Assembly: GCF_018502385.1 (NCBI RefSeq) | Contig: NZ_CP075523.1 | Location: 2,294,001-2,358,000 of the forward strand | From: Synechococcus sp. LA31 | GTDB taxonomy: Bacteria; Cyanobacteriota; Cyanobacteriia; PCC-6307; Cyanobiaceae | Reading direction: 5' to 3' | Length of the DNA stretch: 64,000 nt | Part shown: piece after piece, positions 18,783 to 29,644 of the stretch | Layout: each line of letters starts with the position of its first letter | Numbering within the stretch: position 1 is the first letter of the stretch | Position numbers and translations under genes: made by a program | The notes under the pieces: generated by a model | What the model saw: the letters and a program-made list of their open reading frames with translations, nothing else | Database searches by the model: none | Told to the model about the DNA's origin: nothing

Positions 18783-19073
18783 ATGGCTCTGCGTTGGTTG
18801 ATCCAGGCTGCGGCTGGGGTGGGTCTGTTCGCAGCCGGCCCGCTCCAGGCCGCGGTGGTGTGCAACGGCCCTGGTTATCCGCCTGGCTGTGTGGAGGTGG
18901 AAGCGGTGCCAGCGCGTGTGTATGCCCGGCCTGTGGCTGCACCCGGTGGTCCGGTGGTGAATCCATCGCCCGGCGTTGGCTATGGCGCTCCGGGCGTTGG
19001 TGTTCGCCCCGCTGCTGGTCCCGGCGTTGGCCCGAATGCAGGCGGGCCGGTGAATCGTCCCGGTTATCGCTGA
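18783..19073 (+). CDS. Small exported Gly/Pro/Val-rich protein
   Basis: 96 residues from ATG 18783. The signal peptide is clear (MALRWLIQAAAGVGLFAAGPLQA). The short mature part has a CNGPGYPPGC motif, two Cys that could pair, and then Pro/Gly/Val-rich low-complexity repeats (GVGYGAPGVGVRPAAGPGVG). Similar small secreted proteins with Gly-Pro tails occur in many bacteria without known function. It ends 2 nt before the convergent ligA stop. Confidence 0.7.
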   Translation: MALRWLIQAAAGVGLFAAGPLQAAVVCNGPGYPPGCVEVEAVPARVYARPVAAPGGPVVNPSPGVGYGAPGVGVRPAAGPGVGPNAGGPVNRPGYR

Positions 19074-19075
19074 GC

Positions 19076-21605
<2,530 letters not shown>

Positions 21606-21931
21606 GGGCGCGCGGGGAGGAGTGGGGGTGATTCTGCAGGACCAGCCCCCTTCCCCCGCAGTGCGGGTTACAGCACCAGACCGGCGTCGTCGCTCATGCC
21701 GCCGCCTCGGGCGTTGCTGGCTTCCCTCGCGTTGGCGCCGCATCGGCTCGGGAGGGTCTTTGGTTTTGGTGAAGCTGTCACGGCGGTTGTGGCGGACGTT
21801 GCCGGTCACCAGGTCGAGGTGAGCTTCACGGGGCGCATGGCTTGCCCTGGAGAAGGCACGAGGGGTGGGGTTGATCAGTTGCTGCCCCCTGTGGATCCGC
21901 CAGACTGCCGACGCCGCAGACAGCCTCAAGC
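21606..21931. other. 326-bp intergenic region without a supported gene
   Basis: Between the divergent DUF4864-like and SprT-like genes. A small hairpin CCCGC-AGT-GCGGG lies at 21655-21667, not followed by a T run. A 37-codon GTG-started ORF on the minus strand (ending near 21669) has no context or ribosome-binding support. Nothing else recognisable; a structured RNA cannot be excluded. Confidence 0.5.
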
Positions 21932-22477
21932 GTGCCCCTGGTTCCGCTGCTGCCGCTGTTTCACCGGCTCAACCGCGAGCATTTCCAGGGCTCCCTGGCC
22001 GATCCGGATGGCCAGGCTCTGGTGGCGGTGCGCTGGAGCGATGGTCGGATGCGCCGCAGTGCCGGCCTTTACCGCTACGGCCGCGATCGCCAGGGTCGAT
22101 CCATCAGTGAGATCGTGCTGTCGCGCCCACTGCTAGAGCCCCTGCCCCAGCTGGCCGCCACCAGCACGCTCTGCCACGAAATGATCCACGCCTGGGTGCA
22201 TCGGGTGATGCAGGCCGATGAAGTGCATGGCCCCCATTTCCGTGCGCGCATGGCCGCCATCAATGCGGCGCAGCAGGAGTTTGAAGTGAGTGTGCGCCAC
22301 CGCTTTCCCGTGCCCAGCGAGCCGGCTCGTTGGATCGCCCAGTGCCCGAGCTGCGGGCTGGAATCGCCCTATCGGCGCCGGCGGCCTGGCGTGGCCTGCC
22401 GCCTCTGCTGCGAGCGCCATCACGGTGGCCGCTGGCATGCCAGCTGCCAGCTGGTGTTCAAGCCCGCTGCCGCCTAG
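21932..22477 (+). CDS. SprT-like zinc metalloprotease-family protein
   Basis: 181 residues from GTG 21932. The SprT domain carries HEMIH in TLCHEMIHAWVHRVM, followed by HGPHFRARM with the third ligand His. A C-terminal zinc ribbon uses CPSC and CRLC. The layout matches SprT/Spartan-like proteins; eukaryotic Spartan cleaves DNA-protein crosslinks, whereas the bacterial role is poorly known. Confidence 0.85.
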   Translation: MPLVPLLPLFHRLNREHFQGSLADPDGQALVAVRWSDGRMRRSAGLYRYGRDRQGRSISEIVLSRPLLEPLPQLAATSTLCHEMIHAWVHRVMQADEVHGPHFRARMAAINAAQQEFEVSVRHRFPVPSEPARWIAQCPSCGLESPYRRRRPGVACRLCCERHHGGRWHASCQLVFKPAAA

Positions 22478-22487
22478 GTTGCCGCCC

Positions 22488-22589
22488 ATGGGCACGGCCT
22501 TGTGGACACTGCAATGGAGCGGGGTGGCGATCGCCCTGCTGGGTTTGAGCCGGGAGCGCTGGTTGCGGGCCAGGCGCCTGGGGCGTTGA
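22488..22589 (+). CDS. Possible 33-residue membrane peptide
   Basis: ATG 22488, MGTALWTLQWSGVAIALLGL then a basic tail RERWLRARRLGR. One possible membrane helix with a positive C-terminus. It fills the gap between the SprT-like gene and the next gene on the same strand. Too short to judge from composition. Confidence 0.35.
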   Translation: MGTALWTLQWSGVAIALLGLSRERWLRARRLGR

Positions 22590-22608
22590 GGGCTTCTAGC
22601 CTGGGTTG

Positions 22609-23139
22609 ATGGTGGATGCCTATGACGACTGGCGCGACGAGCGCCCAGAGGAGCGCCCCGAGCGACGGGGACCTCGCCGGTCTGAACCTCGTTTGGAGCA
22701 ACGCCTGGATCAGTGGGTATCAGCAGGCCGCCAGCTGGTGGATGGTGTGGCGGGGGCACGTCCCGGTTCCCGCCCCGGCGCCCGCGGTTCAGGCCTGAAG
22801 CTCGATCACCTCGGTCGCTGGGTGGAAGACAAGCTCGATTGGCTTTTGGAAGACGAGGAAGGCTGGCGTGAATCCTGGGAAGGTCAGCCCGCTGGGCCGC
22901 AGCCCCAGCGGCGCAGCCGGCGTGAGCCGCTGCAGGCGATCTCCCGGCGCCGGCCCAAGCCTGCAGCTCTCGCTGTGGAGCCAGCCGCCGATGCAGAGGC
23001 CTGGCCGGATGACGACAGCTTCAGTGTGCCACGCTGGCAGCGTGGTGGCGGCGGATCACAGCCGGAGCCGCCGTCCCCCTCGTCACGGCTTCAAAGCGGG
23101 CGCACAGTGCCGCGCTCTTCGCGACGCCGCTTCGATTGA
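22609..23139 (+). CDS. Hypothetical Arg/Pro-rich protein
   Basis: 176 residues from ATG 22609 (MVDAYDDWRDERPEERPERR). Low-complexity charged N-terminus; a central segment LDHLGRWVEDKLDWLLEDEEGWRE that is likely helical and the best-ordered part; and a disordered basic C-terminus ending SSRRRFD. No family recognised. The 3' end overlaps a convergent gene by 49 nt, which is unusual for this window. Confidence 0.55.
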   Translation: MVDAYDDWRDERPEERPERRGPRRSEPRLEQRLDQWVSAGRQLVDGVAGARPGSRPGARGSGLKLDHLGRWVEDKLDWLLEDEEGWRESWEGQPAGPQPQRRSRREPLQAISRRRPKPAALAVEPAADAEAWPDDDSFSVPRWQRGGGGSQPEPPSPSSRLQSGRTVPRSSRRRFD

Positions 23140-23618
23140 CGGCTGTGGCGAGCGGGGCTCCGTCCGGCCACCTGAAAACTGCAGCCGATGGTGCGCAGCT
23201 CGGCGTTTACCGGCTCCACTAGCTCGCGGGGTAGTTCCTCCGCCATCTGATCGGCGCTGGTGTTGATCGAAGGAGAGCCTTCGGTGAGGGCGCTGAGCAG
23301 CTGGGCCCATTGCTGCACCAGGGTGGTGCGCTGGATCGGCTCCAGACCCGCTCGCTGGAAGACGGCCTGGCAATGGCGGCGATGCCATTGGGTGGGGCCA
23401 TGGGAGTGGGGTTGATGGCCACGGATGGCACAGCCGGTGCGCAGGGCATGGCGGCTGGGTTGGCCGCTGCTGTCACGCAGGCCTGCCTCGCTGAGCAGCC
23501 GGCCGCAGTGCACCGCCGAGATCCCGTAGATGCGCCCCAGATCGGTGAGCGAGAGCCACTGGGGCTCAGCGGCGCTGGTTGCAGGAGGGGGCTGGCTGCA
23601 GCGGATCGGTTGAATCAT
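23091..23618 (-). CDS. Hypothetical protein with helix-turn-helix-like N-terminus
   Basis: 175 residues from ATG 23618. Residues about 20-50 (LSLTDLGRIYGISAVHCGRLLSEAGLRD) resemble a helix-turn-helix. A His-rich stretch (GHQPHSHGPTQWHRRHC) follows, and the C-terminus is basic. No catalytic motif. The role may be DNA binding; this is inference from the pattern. Confidence 0.55.
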   Translation of the reverse strand: MIQPIRCSQPPPATSAAEPQWLSLTDLGRIYGISAVHCGRLLSEAGLRDSSGQPSRHALRTGCAIRGHQPHSHGPTQWHRRHCQAVFQRAGLEPIQRTTLVQQWAQLLSALTEGSPSINTSADQMAEELPRELVEPVNAELRTIGCSFQVAGRSPARHSRQSKRRREERGTVRPL

Positions 23619-23679
23619 CGTCCCGTTGTGAGTGAGCTCATGCTCGCGATCAGCACATCCCCGCGCAACCTGTCAATCT

Positions 23680-24318
23680 TTAGTTGTAGCCACTCGTATC
23701 CTTTGTTGGAATTTGTAATGAAGCTGTGTGTTGGGCGGGGCCCAGCCACCGCTCCAGGGCCGGAGAGAACACCTCGCGGATCACCGTGAGCTCACGCCCG
23801 CCCCGAAAGAAGCGGTAGTGGCGGCTCCAGTAGGGGCCGGGTCTGCCGAATCCCGCTTCAAGGGCTGGAGCCTGCACCAGAGCCAGGCCATCCACTTCTC
23901 GGTAGAGCTCGGCACGGTTGGCGGTGAGGCTGCGCCAGATCGGTTGGCTGCGCTCCTGCAGATGGCGATCGGCCTGGGTTTGGTTCCACCAGCTCTCCGC
24001 CCAGGCCAGGGTTTGCGTGCCGCAGCGCAGCCACACCTGCCGGCGCAGCAGCGGCCGATCCAGCTCCTCCACTTCAACCGGCGCTTCTCCGCCGGCGTCG
24101 GCGTCGGCTTCCATGGCGATCACCTCCACCTCCACCGCCAGCCCGGTGAGCGATTGCAGGTGGCGAGTGGGGCTGCCGTCGCCCAGGAGCAGCAGGCGCC
24201 AGGGGCCGCTGAGGGCGGCACGCTCGCCATCCAATTGGCCGCAGAGCCCCGCGGCCACCGCTTCGGAGGGTGCCTGCCAAAGCGGCAGGGGCGATGGCCA
24301 AAGCTTGGTGGGGGGCAT
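23680..24318 (-). CDS. Chorismate lyase (DUF98/cyanobacterial type)
   Basis: 212 residues from ATG 24318. Hallmarks of the cyanobacterial chorismate pyruvate-lyase family: LLLGDGSPTRHLQSLTG, RRQVWLRCGTQTLAWAESWWN, PIWRSL, and a C-terminal GRPGPYWSRHYRFFRGGRELTVIREVFSPALERWLG. The reaction chorismate to 4-hydroxybenzoate plus pyruvate supplies the plastoquinone head group in cyanobacteria. I recognise the family from motif order, not from a search. Confidence 0.8.
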   Translation of the reverse strand: MPPTKLWPSPLPLWQAPSEAVAAGLCGQLDGERAALSGPWRLLLLGDGSPTRHLQSLTGLAVEVEVIAMEADADAGGEAPVEVEELDRPLLRRQVWLRCGTQTLAWAESWWNQTQADRHLQERSQPIWRSLTANRAELYREVDGLALVQAPALEAGFGRPGPYWSRHYRFFRGGRELTVIREVFSPALERWLGPAQHTASLQIPTKDTSGYN

Positions 24319-24350
24319 CAGTGCGCAGCGATCGGGGGTGGTGGGCTCCC

Positions 24351-25157
24351 CTAGAAACCGCTGCTGATGCTGACGCGCCGGCTCATGCCACCGCGTGCAA
24401 TCACCGCGCTATCGCCGCTGGTGGACACCAGCGTCCAGCCACTGCTGCCGATGCTTTCGCCCACCAGGGCATTGGTGGAGCTGCTTCCAACCTGGAAGAT
24501 CGCCGACCCAGGCTTGCCCGGGATCTGCACCACCCCGAGCAATTCGGGTGTTGCCTCGGCAGCGGTTGCCATCGGCGCCGTTGCCGAGGCGGGCGGCGCC
24601 GGTGCCTGCAGGGTGCCGGTGAGGGGAACCTGCAGGGGGGCAATGGCTCCGGATGGAGTCGAGTGAGCCTCCAACTGCCCTAACTCCTCGATCCAGGCTT
24701 CGTTGGGTGGTGGTGGTGGCAGGGCTTCGCCTGCGGGCGTTGCGGGAGTGTCGCTGCTGATGCTGGCTTCGGGGGTGGTGCCCAGGCTGCGAATGCCTTC
24801 CAGTAGGCGCAGATTGCGTTCCTGCCGCAGATCGTTGCGCGCTTCGCTCCAGCCCTGCCACAGGCTCACGCCCCCGAGCAGGGTGAGGCAGCCCAGGGAT
24901 GCCGCGATCGCCAGGCTGATCCGCGCTGGCAGCTCCAGGCCGCCGATCTGCCACGGCTGCTGCCAGATGCGGTGGGGCTCACGCACCTCCACCTCGATCG
25001 GCTCTTCCGCGGTCGCATGGCGAGGGTGCGGGGCGGGGGGCAGAGGAGACGTGGTTGCAGCGGTGCGGCCGGCGTTGTCGAACACGCGATCCATCACTTG
25101 CTCGGCCTTGAGCTCCCAGTAGGCCCTTGACGTGTTGGTGGGACCTGAGGTGCTCAA
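24351..25157 (-). CDS. Single-pass membrane protein with pilus/GspC-PilP-like C-terminus
   Basis: 268 residues from TTG 25157. A cytoplasmic N-terminal stretch is followed by one membrane helix (about 78-104, LPARISLAIAASLGCLTLLGGVSLW), a Pro/Ala/Thr-rich periplasmic linker, and a conserved-looking tail: ELLGVVQIPGKPGSAIFQVGSSSTNALVGESIGSSGWTLVSTSGDSAVI. The tail resembles the beta domain of GspC/PilP-type proteins, which have VG and G-W-x-L patterns. Role inferred only. Confidence 0.55.
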   Translation of the reverse strand: MSTSGPTNTSRAYWELKAEQVMDRVFDNAGRTAATTSPLPPAPHPRHATAEEPIEVEVREPHRIWQQPWQIGGLELPARISLAIAASLGCLTLLGGVSLWQGWSEARNDLRQERNLRLLEGIRSLGTTPEASISSDTPATPAGEALPPPPPNEAWIEELGQLEAHSTPSGAIAPLQVPLTGTLQAPAPPASATAPMATAAEATPELLGVVQIPGKPGSAIFQVGSSSTNALVGESIGSSGWTLVSTSGDSAVIARGGMSRRVSISSGF

Positions 25158-25211
25158 GCGGGGGCGGAACTCGGCTTTCGCTGCAGCGCTTCTGCAGGGT
25201 TGGGCCGCACC

Positions 25212-27143
25212 CTATCGGCCATGAGCGCTGTTGACGAGCCGCTGACGCCGTTGCTCCAGCTCAAGCCAGAGCATCAGGGCCGTCACGTCGGCCGGGCTCA
25301 CGCCTGGCACCCGTGAGGCCTGGCCGAGGTTCACCGGTTGCACCGCCGCCAGCTTCTCGCGGGCTTCGCGCGACAGGGTGCCGATGGCGGTGTAGTCGAT
25401 GTCGGTGGGAATGAGCTTGTGCTCCTGCTTCTTCACCTGATCGATCTGTTGTTGTTGGCGTGCGAGATAGCCGCTGTATTTGATGTCAATCTCGGCGCCT
25501 TCCCGCACGTCGAGGGGGAGGTCGGCATCAGCCAGGCCATGGCGCACCAGATCAGTGCTGTGGAAGCCGGGACGTCGCAGTAGATCCGCCAGGGTGATTG
25601 AGCCCTTGATGGCGGCGCCCGTCTGCTCCACAACCGCGGCAGCAGCCGGATCGCTCACTTTGAGCCGCACGGTTTCCAGGCGCTGGCTTTCTGCCTTGAT
25701 CGCCTCCTGTTTGCGGGTGTAGATCTCCCATCGGCGATCGTCGATCAACCCCAGCTCGCGGCCCAGGGGGGTGAGGCGTCGGTCGGCATTGTCGCCCCGC
25801 AGCACCAGCCGGTATTCGCTGCGGCTGGTGAGCACCCGGTATGGCTCGCGCAGATCCTTGGTGATCAGGTCGTCGATCATCGTGCCGATGTAGCTGCCCT
25901 CCCGCGGGACGTGCGCTGGCTCCTGGTTCCGCAGCTGGCGCACGGCGTTGAGGCCAGCCACCAGGCCTTGGGCTGCTGCTTCTTCGTAGCCGGTGGTGCC
26001 GTTGAGCTGGCCAGCGGAATAGAGCCCGTGCACCCGCTTGGTTTCGAGGCTGGGCCGGAGCTGAGTGGCGGGCAGGTAGTCGTAGTCCACGGCGTAGGCA
26101 GGCCGCAGCATCACGCACTGCTCCAGGCCTGGGAGTGTGCGCAGCAGCTCCAGCTGCAGCCGCTCTGGCAGGCCTGTGGAAAAACCCTGCACGTAGATCT
26201 CTGGGGTGTCGCGCCCTTCGGGTTCCAGGAAGATCTGGTGGCTGTCCTTGTCAGCGAAGCGCACGATCTTGTCTTCGATCGAGGGGCAATAGCGCGGACC
26301 TTTGCTGTCGATGAAGCCGCCGTAGATCGGTGTGAGATGCAGGTTGTCGCGGATCAGTTGATGGGTGGCGGCTGTAGTGCGGGTGATGTGGCAGCTCATC
26401 GGCTCGCCGCTCACCCAGCTGGCGGGGTCAAAGGAGAAATAGCGCTCATGGGCGTCGCTGGGTTGTTCCTCCAGTTGGTCGAGGGCGATGCTGCGCCGGT
26501 CCACCCGGGCGGGGGTGCCGGTCTTGAGACGACCCATTTGGAAGCCCAGTGCTTCGAGGGCTTGGGTGAGGCCTTCGGCGGCCTGTTCGCCAGCTCGGCC
26601 GGCGCTCATCGACTGGTTACCCACCCAGATCTGGCCGCCCAGGAAGGTGCCGGCGGTGAGGATCACGGCGCCGGCGCTGTAGGTGCTGCCGAAGTAGGTG
26701 CGCACGCCGGCGATGCGGGCGTCTTCGCCGGGTGTGCCTTCCACCTCCAGCCCCGTCACCATCGCTTCGCGCAGGGCCAGGTTGGAGGTGTGCTGCAGCA
26801 GCTGCAGCATCTGGCGGGCGTACTGGCGTTTGTCGGTCTGGGCGCGCAGGGCCCAGACGGCCGGGCCGCGGCTGGCGTTGAGCACGCGCTTCTGCAGGGC
26901 CGTGGCATCGGCCAGGCGGCCGATCACGCCGCCGAGGGCATCCACCTCATGCACCAACTGGCTCTTGGCCGGTCCACCCACCGCCGGGTTGCAGGGCTGC
27001 CAGGCGATGCGGTCGAGGTTGAGCGAAAAGAGAGCTGTGGAGCAGCCCAGCCGCGCTGCCGTGATGGCTGCTTCACAGCCTGCGTGGCCGCCCCCCACGA
27101 CGATTACGTCGAAGTGTTCGGTGGGCGCGGTGGTGAAGGCCAT
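25212..27143 (-). CDS. mnmG: tRNA uridine-5-carboxymethylaminomethyl(34) synthesis enzyme MnmG
   Basis: 643 residues. FAD-binding GGGHAG at 17-22 in [15 protein letters not shown]; the GidA signatures [29 protein letters not shown] and [23 protein letters not shown] are complete. With MnmE it modifies the wobble uridine of certain tRNAs. Length is as expected. It stands alone between two oppositely arranged regions. Confidence 0.98.
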   Translation of the reverse strand: MAFTTAPTEHFDVIVVGGGHAGCEAAITAARLGCSTALFSLNLDRIAWQPCNPAVGGPAKSQLVHEVDALGGVIGRLADATALQKRVLNASRGPAVWALRAQTDKRQYARQMLQLLQHTSNLALREAMVTGLEVEGTPGEDARIAGVRTYFGSTYSAGAVILTAGTFLGGQIWVGNQSMSAGRAGEQAAEGLTQALEALGFQMGRLKTGTPARVDRRSIALDQLEEQPSDAHERYFSFDPASWVSGEPMSCHITRTTAATHQLIRDNLHLTPIYGGFIDSKGPRYCPSIEDKIVRFADKDSHQIFLEPEGRDTPEIYVQGFSTGLPERLQLELLRTLPGLEQCVMLRPAYAVDYDYLPATQLRPSLETKRVHGLYSAGQLNGTTGYEEAAAQGLVAGLNAVRQLRNQEPAHVPREGSYIGTMIDDLITKDLREPYRVLTSRSEYRLVLRGDNADRRLTPLGRELGLIDDRRWEIYTRKQEAIKAESQRLETVRLKVSDPAAAAVVEQTGAAIKGSITLADLLRRPGFHSTDLVRHGLADADLPLDVREGAEIDIKYSGYLARQQQQIDQVKKQEHKLIPTDIDYTAIGTLSREAREKLAAVQPVNLGQASRVPGVSPADVTALMLWLELEQRRQRLVNSAHGR

Positions 27144-27352
27144 CAGCCAATTCTCTATTGCCGCGATGCCCGCTGCAGGCTTGCTGCTGTGAGCAGATCG
27201 CTGAGGCCGATCACCGCTGCCACCCCCCAGCCGTACGCGGCGCAGCTTCTGAGGAGGGATGGCGCCGCTGCGATCACCGGCATTGGCAAGCGCTGCTTCC
27301 CATCGCCACCCTTTCGGTCAGCCCGCTGCCGGGCTCAAAGCGTTCCGATGTC
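27144..27352. other. 209-bp intergenic region
   Basis: Upstream of mnmG. No convincing gene, hairpin or terminator seen; promoter of mnmG is expected here. Leftward edge of the accessory patch that follows. Confidence 0.5.
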
Positions 27353-27562
27353 TCAGACCTCGCTGAGCTGATCCCAGTGGCTCAGATCCGCTTGGCTCAC
27401 CAGTGCTACGCCTTCGGCGAGTTCCCGGACGATGCGTTGCTGTAGTTGCTCACTGAGCAGTCGCTGCTGCAGTATTCGCAGGGCCTCGTTCATTGCCTCG
27501 CCCAGGGGGATGTGTGCTTCTTCCCGGAACCAGCGCACCAGTGCAGCCTCCACGTGCACCAT
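27353..27562 (-). CDS. Antitoxin-like small protein (orphan)
   Basis: 69 residues from ATG 27562 (MVHVEAALVRWFREEAHIPLGEAMNEAL...); a TTG at 27583 adds seven residues. It is helix-rich with the length and composition of ribbon-helix-helix or ParD-like antitoxins, and the C-terminal half (RIVRELAEGVALVSQADLSHWDQLSEV) is acidic. No toxin gene is adjacent: the next downstream gene is mnmG. It sits at the edge of the insertion-element region, consistent with mobile origin. Confidence 0.45.
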   Translation of the reverse strand: MVHVEAALVRWFREEAHIPLGEAMNEALRILQQRLLSEQLQQRIVRELAEGVALVSQADLSHWDQLSEV

Positions 27563-27677
27563 CACGATCTGCTTATCTACCAACTACACCATAAAGAAGC
27601 GCTACTTGTTTGTGGTTCGTGTCTTCGAGTGGCTTCGCTGAGCTGGCTCAGCTTGCAGTGCCGAGCAAACTGATCCC

Positions 27678-27848
27678 ATGCCGATGAGCTCTCACGACGC
27701 CAATCTCCTGCACTCGTCTGAAGCGGATCAGGCCCTTGAGCCTCTTCAGGCGCAACGACGTCTGGGCTTCCTGCAGGCTCAGGCGGTGCTCGATGCCGAC
27801 TTGAAGGCCCACTTCGCGGCCGAGATCGGGACGATGTTCGCAGCTTGA
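27678..27848 (+). CDS. Possible small protein, 56 residues
   Basis: ATG 27678, MPMSSHDANLLHSSEADQALEPLQAQRRLGFLQAQAV ... ending EIGTMFAA. Predicted helical and soluble. It ends 49 bp before the left end of the insertion element. No family recognised; could be a remnant of the interrupted locus. Confidence 0.35.
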   Translation: MPMSSHDANLLHSSEADQALEPLQAQRRLGFLQAQAVLDADLKAHFAAEIGTMFAA

Positions 27849-27897
27849 ATCCGCGATGGCTCGAGCCCCAGCGGATCTATCGAGTGGCGTCCCAGCA

Positions 27898-27921
27898 AGT
27901 GGTGTAACTCGGGGGGATCAG
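27898..27921. repeat. IS256 left terminal inverted repeat
   Basis: The first 13 bases match the right end perfectly in inverse orientation; the following 11 match at 6 positions. Confidence 0.8.
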
Positions 27922-27942
27922 CCCCGGCGTAGCCGGGGCTGA
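27918..27942. other. Perfect hairpin inside the IS left end
   Basis: An 11-bp perfect stem with a 3-nt loop: CAGCCCCGGC, loop GTA, GCCGGGGCTG, plus an outer T-A pair. It lies between the left inverted repeat and the transposase start. No T run follows on either strand. Hairpins in this position in IS elements can block impinging transcription or translation. Confidence 0.7.
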
Positions 27943-28032
27943 CGGCTCGCTTCCCTCACGTCTGTGCTGTGGCAATGGGTGGGCCGGTCTGTGACCCTGT
28001 TCGGAGCACTACCACCAAACCGAACACAGACC

Positions 28033-29289
28033 ATGACCCGCACCCATAGTGGCGCCTCCGAGCTGGGTCAGCTCATGGAGGGCACCACCGCTGGCGCCCT
28101 GATCCTTGAGATTGTGCGCCGGGGTTTCCAGGATCTGCTGGAAGCCGAGGTCTCCGCTGCCATTGGTGCCACGCGCCATGAGCGCTGCCCTGACGAGCGC
28201 TCCACCCACCGCAACGGCTACCGCGAGCGGGTGCTCACCACCCAGGTGGGCGATCTCAGCCTGGCTATCCCCAAACTGCGTCAGGGCAGCTTCTTCCCCG
28301 ACTGGCTCGAGCCGCGCCGCAGGGTCGACAAAGCTCTTTACGCCGTGGTGATGGAGGCCTACACCGGCGGCATCTCCACACGAAAGGTCGATTCACTGGT
28401 CGAGGCGCTGGGCGGGGCGAGCGGCATCTCCAAATCGGAGGTGAGCCGCATCTGCGCTGGGCTCGACGAACAGGTGAAAGCCTTTCTGGGCCGGCCACTT
28501 GACCACGCCCGCTTTCCCTACGTCTACCTCGATGCCACCTATCTCCATGGCCGGCTCGGCCGCAACATGCAGGTGGTGTCAAGGGCGGTGGTGGTGGCGA
28601 TCGGCATCAATGCCCTCGGCTATCGGGAGGTGCTCGGTATCGCCGTGGGAGACAGCGAAGCTGAAGGCTTCTGGCGGCAGTTCCTGGGTTCGCTCAAGGA
28701 GCGCGGCCTGGACGGTACCCGGCTGGTGATCTCAGACGCCCACCTGGGGCTGACCGCGGCGATCAAGCGGATGTTCCAGGGCTGCTGCTGGCAACGCTGC
28801 CGGGTGCACTTCCTGCGCAACATGCTGTCCCACGTGCCCAAAGCGGGCCAAGACATGGTGGCGGCGGCCATGAAAGCGGTGTTCGTGATCCAGGCACCGG
28901 ATCAGGTGCGTGCCCACTGGCAGCGGGTCACCGAAATGCTGCGCAAGCAGTTCCCCACCGCTGTGCCGGTGATGGAAGCCGCCCGTGACGACGTGCTGGC
29001 CTTCCTCCACTTCCCACAGGAGCACTGGCGCAAGGTCTGGAGCACCAACCCGCTTGAGCGCCTCAACAAGGAGATCAAGCGGCGCACCAACGTCGTGGGG
29101 ATCTTCCCCAACGACGCGTCGATCGTGCGGCTGGTTGGCGCTCAGCTACTGGAACAGCAGGAGGAATGGCAGCTGGAGCGCCGCCGCTTCTTCTCTGAGG
29201 CCACCATGGCCAAGATCCCGGAGCCAGAAGAGGCCCTGGAGCTCGCCGATGGTGAAGGCGCTGATGAGGAACCTGGAACACTCAGCTGA
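28033..29289 (+). CDS. IS256-family (mutator-type) transposase
   Basis: 418 residues from ATG 28033 (MTRTHSGASELG). The DDE catalytic residues are D167 (VYLDATYLHGR), D235 (VISDAHLGL) and E342 (STNPLERLNKEIKRRTNVVGIFPND). The conserved C/H region CWQRCRVHFLRNML is present between D2 and E. No stop or frameshift, so it is probably active. An inverted repeat just before the ATG (CTGTTCGG ... CCGAACACAG, 28000-28026) could mask the translation start. The TTG at 27964 is not the true start. Confidence 0.95.
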   Translation: MTRTHSGASELGQLMEGTTAGALILEIVRRGFQDLLEAEVSAAIGATRHERCPDERSTHRNGYRERVLTTQVGDLSLAIPKLRQGSFFPDWLEPRRRVDKALYAVVMEAYTGGISTRKVDSLVEALGGASGISKSEVSRICAGLDEQVKAFLGRPLDHARFPYVYLDATYLHGRLGRNMQVVSRAVVVAIGINALGYREVLGIAVGDSEAEGFWRQFLGSLKERGLDGTRLVISDAHLGLTAAIKRMFQGCCWQRCRVHFLRNMLSHVPKAGQDMVAAAMKAVFVIQAPDQVRAHWQRVTEMLRKQFPTAVPVMEAARDDVLAFLHFPQEHWRKVWSTNPLERLNKEIKRRTNVVGIFPNDASIVRLVGAQLLEQQEEWQLERRRFFSEATMAKIPEPEEALELADGEGADEEPGTLS

Positions 29290-29442
29290 ACATCGCCACC
29301 AATGCTTCCGTCAACACAGAACAGAGCGATTGCTGAATTGCACATTCAGCGATCAGGATTCATAGTGGATGAATGGAGCTGAGCAATCAGCTTCCAGGCA
29401 GTCATCCTCTGACTGCTCCTGTTCACCCTCCGGAAAGGGTCA

Positions 29443-29466
29443 CAGGACCACCTGAGTTACACCACT
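29443..29466. repeat. IS256 right terminal inverted repeat
   Basis: Outer 13 bases GAGTTACACCACT pair perfectly with the left end at 27898-27910. Confidence 0.8.
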
Positions 29467-29644
29467 CAGAGGGGCGCTACCATCTATCGGGATCCCTTCA
29501 ATCGGTCGTTGGTTGTGGCGGCCTGTACAACCGGCTGCTGGTTGATCCCTGCGGACACCACCCTGTTGGCTTACGGGCTGGCTGGGCGCTTGACTCAGGG
29601 CGTTGATCCGCGTGATGTGGGAATCGGGCTGAGCCCTTACGGCA
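29467..29644 (+). pseudogene. Probable gene remnant beside the IS
   Basis: Between the element and the next gene. One frame reads coding-like sequence without stops for about 55 codons (RDPFNRSLVVAACTTGCW... LTQGVDPRDVGIGLSPYG) with no proper start and running into the 3' end of the convergent gene. Codon usage is of normal GC-rich type, unlike the AT-rich neighbour. I suspect the remains of a gene broken by the insertion or by later deletion; family not recognised. Confidence 0.35.

Larger units (their letters stand above)
27898..29466 (+). mobile_element. IS256-family insertion sequence, complete
   Basis: Bounded by an inverted repeat AGTGGTGTAACTC (27898-27910) and its exact reverse complement (29454-29466), extending to 19 matches in 24 with the next 11 bases. 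It encloses one intact transposase gene. Length 1569 bp, slightly long for the family. No matching 8-9 bp target duplications flank it (TCCCAGCA on the left, CAGAGGGG on the right), so its flanks have probably rearranged since insertion. Confidence 0.85.

Noticed and set aside
21669-21783. 37-codon GTG ORF on the minus strand, possible short peptide
   Set aside because: No ribosome-binding site, low-complexity composition and no neighbour coupling.
27961-29325. Alternative IS ends TCTGTGCTGT / ACAGAACAGA
   Set aside because: Only 9 of 10 bases match and they lie inside a longer perfect 13-bp inverted repeat at 27898 and 29454.
29373-29606. 77-residue plus-strand ORF after the transposase
   Set aside because: Spans the right inverted repeat of the IS and has no coding signs; the overlapping frame from 29467 is the better remnant.
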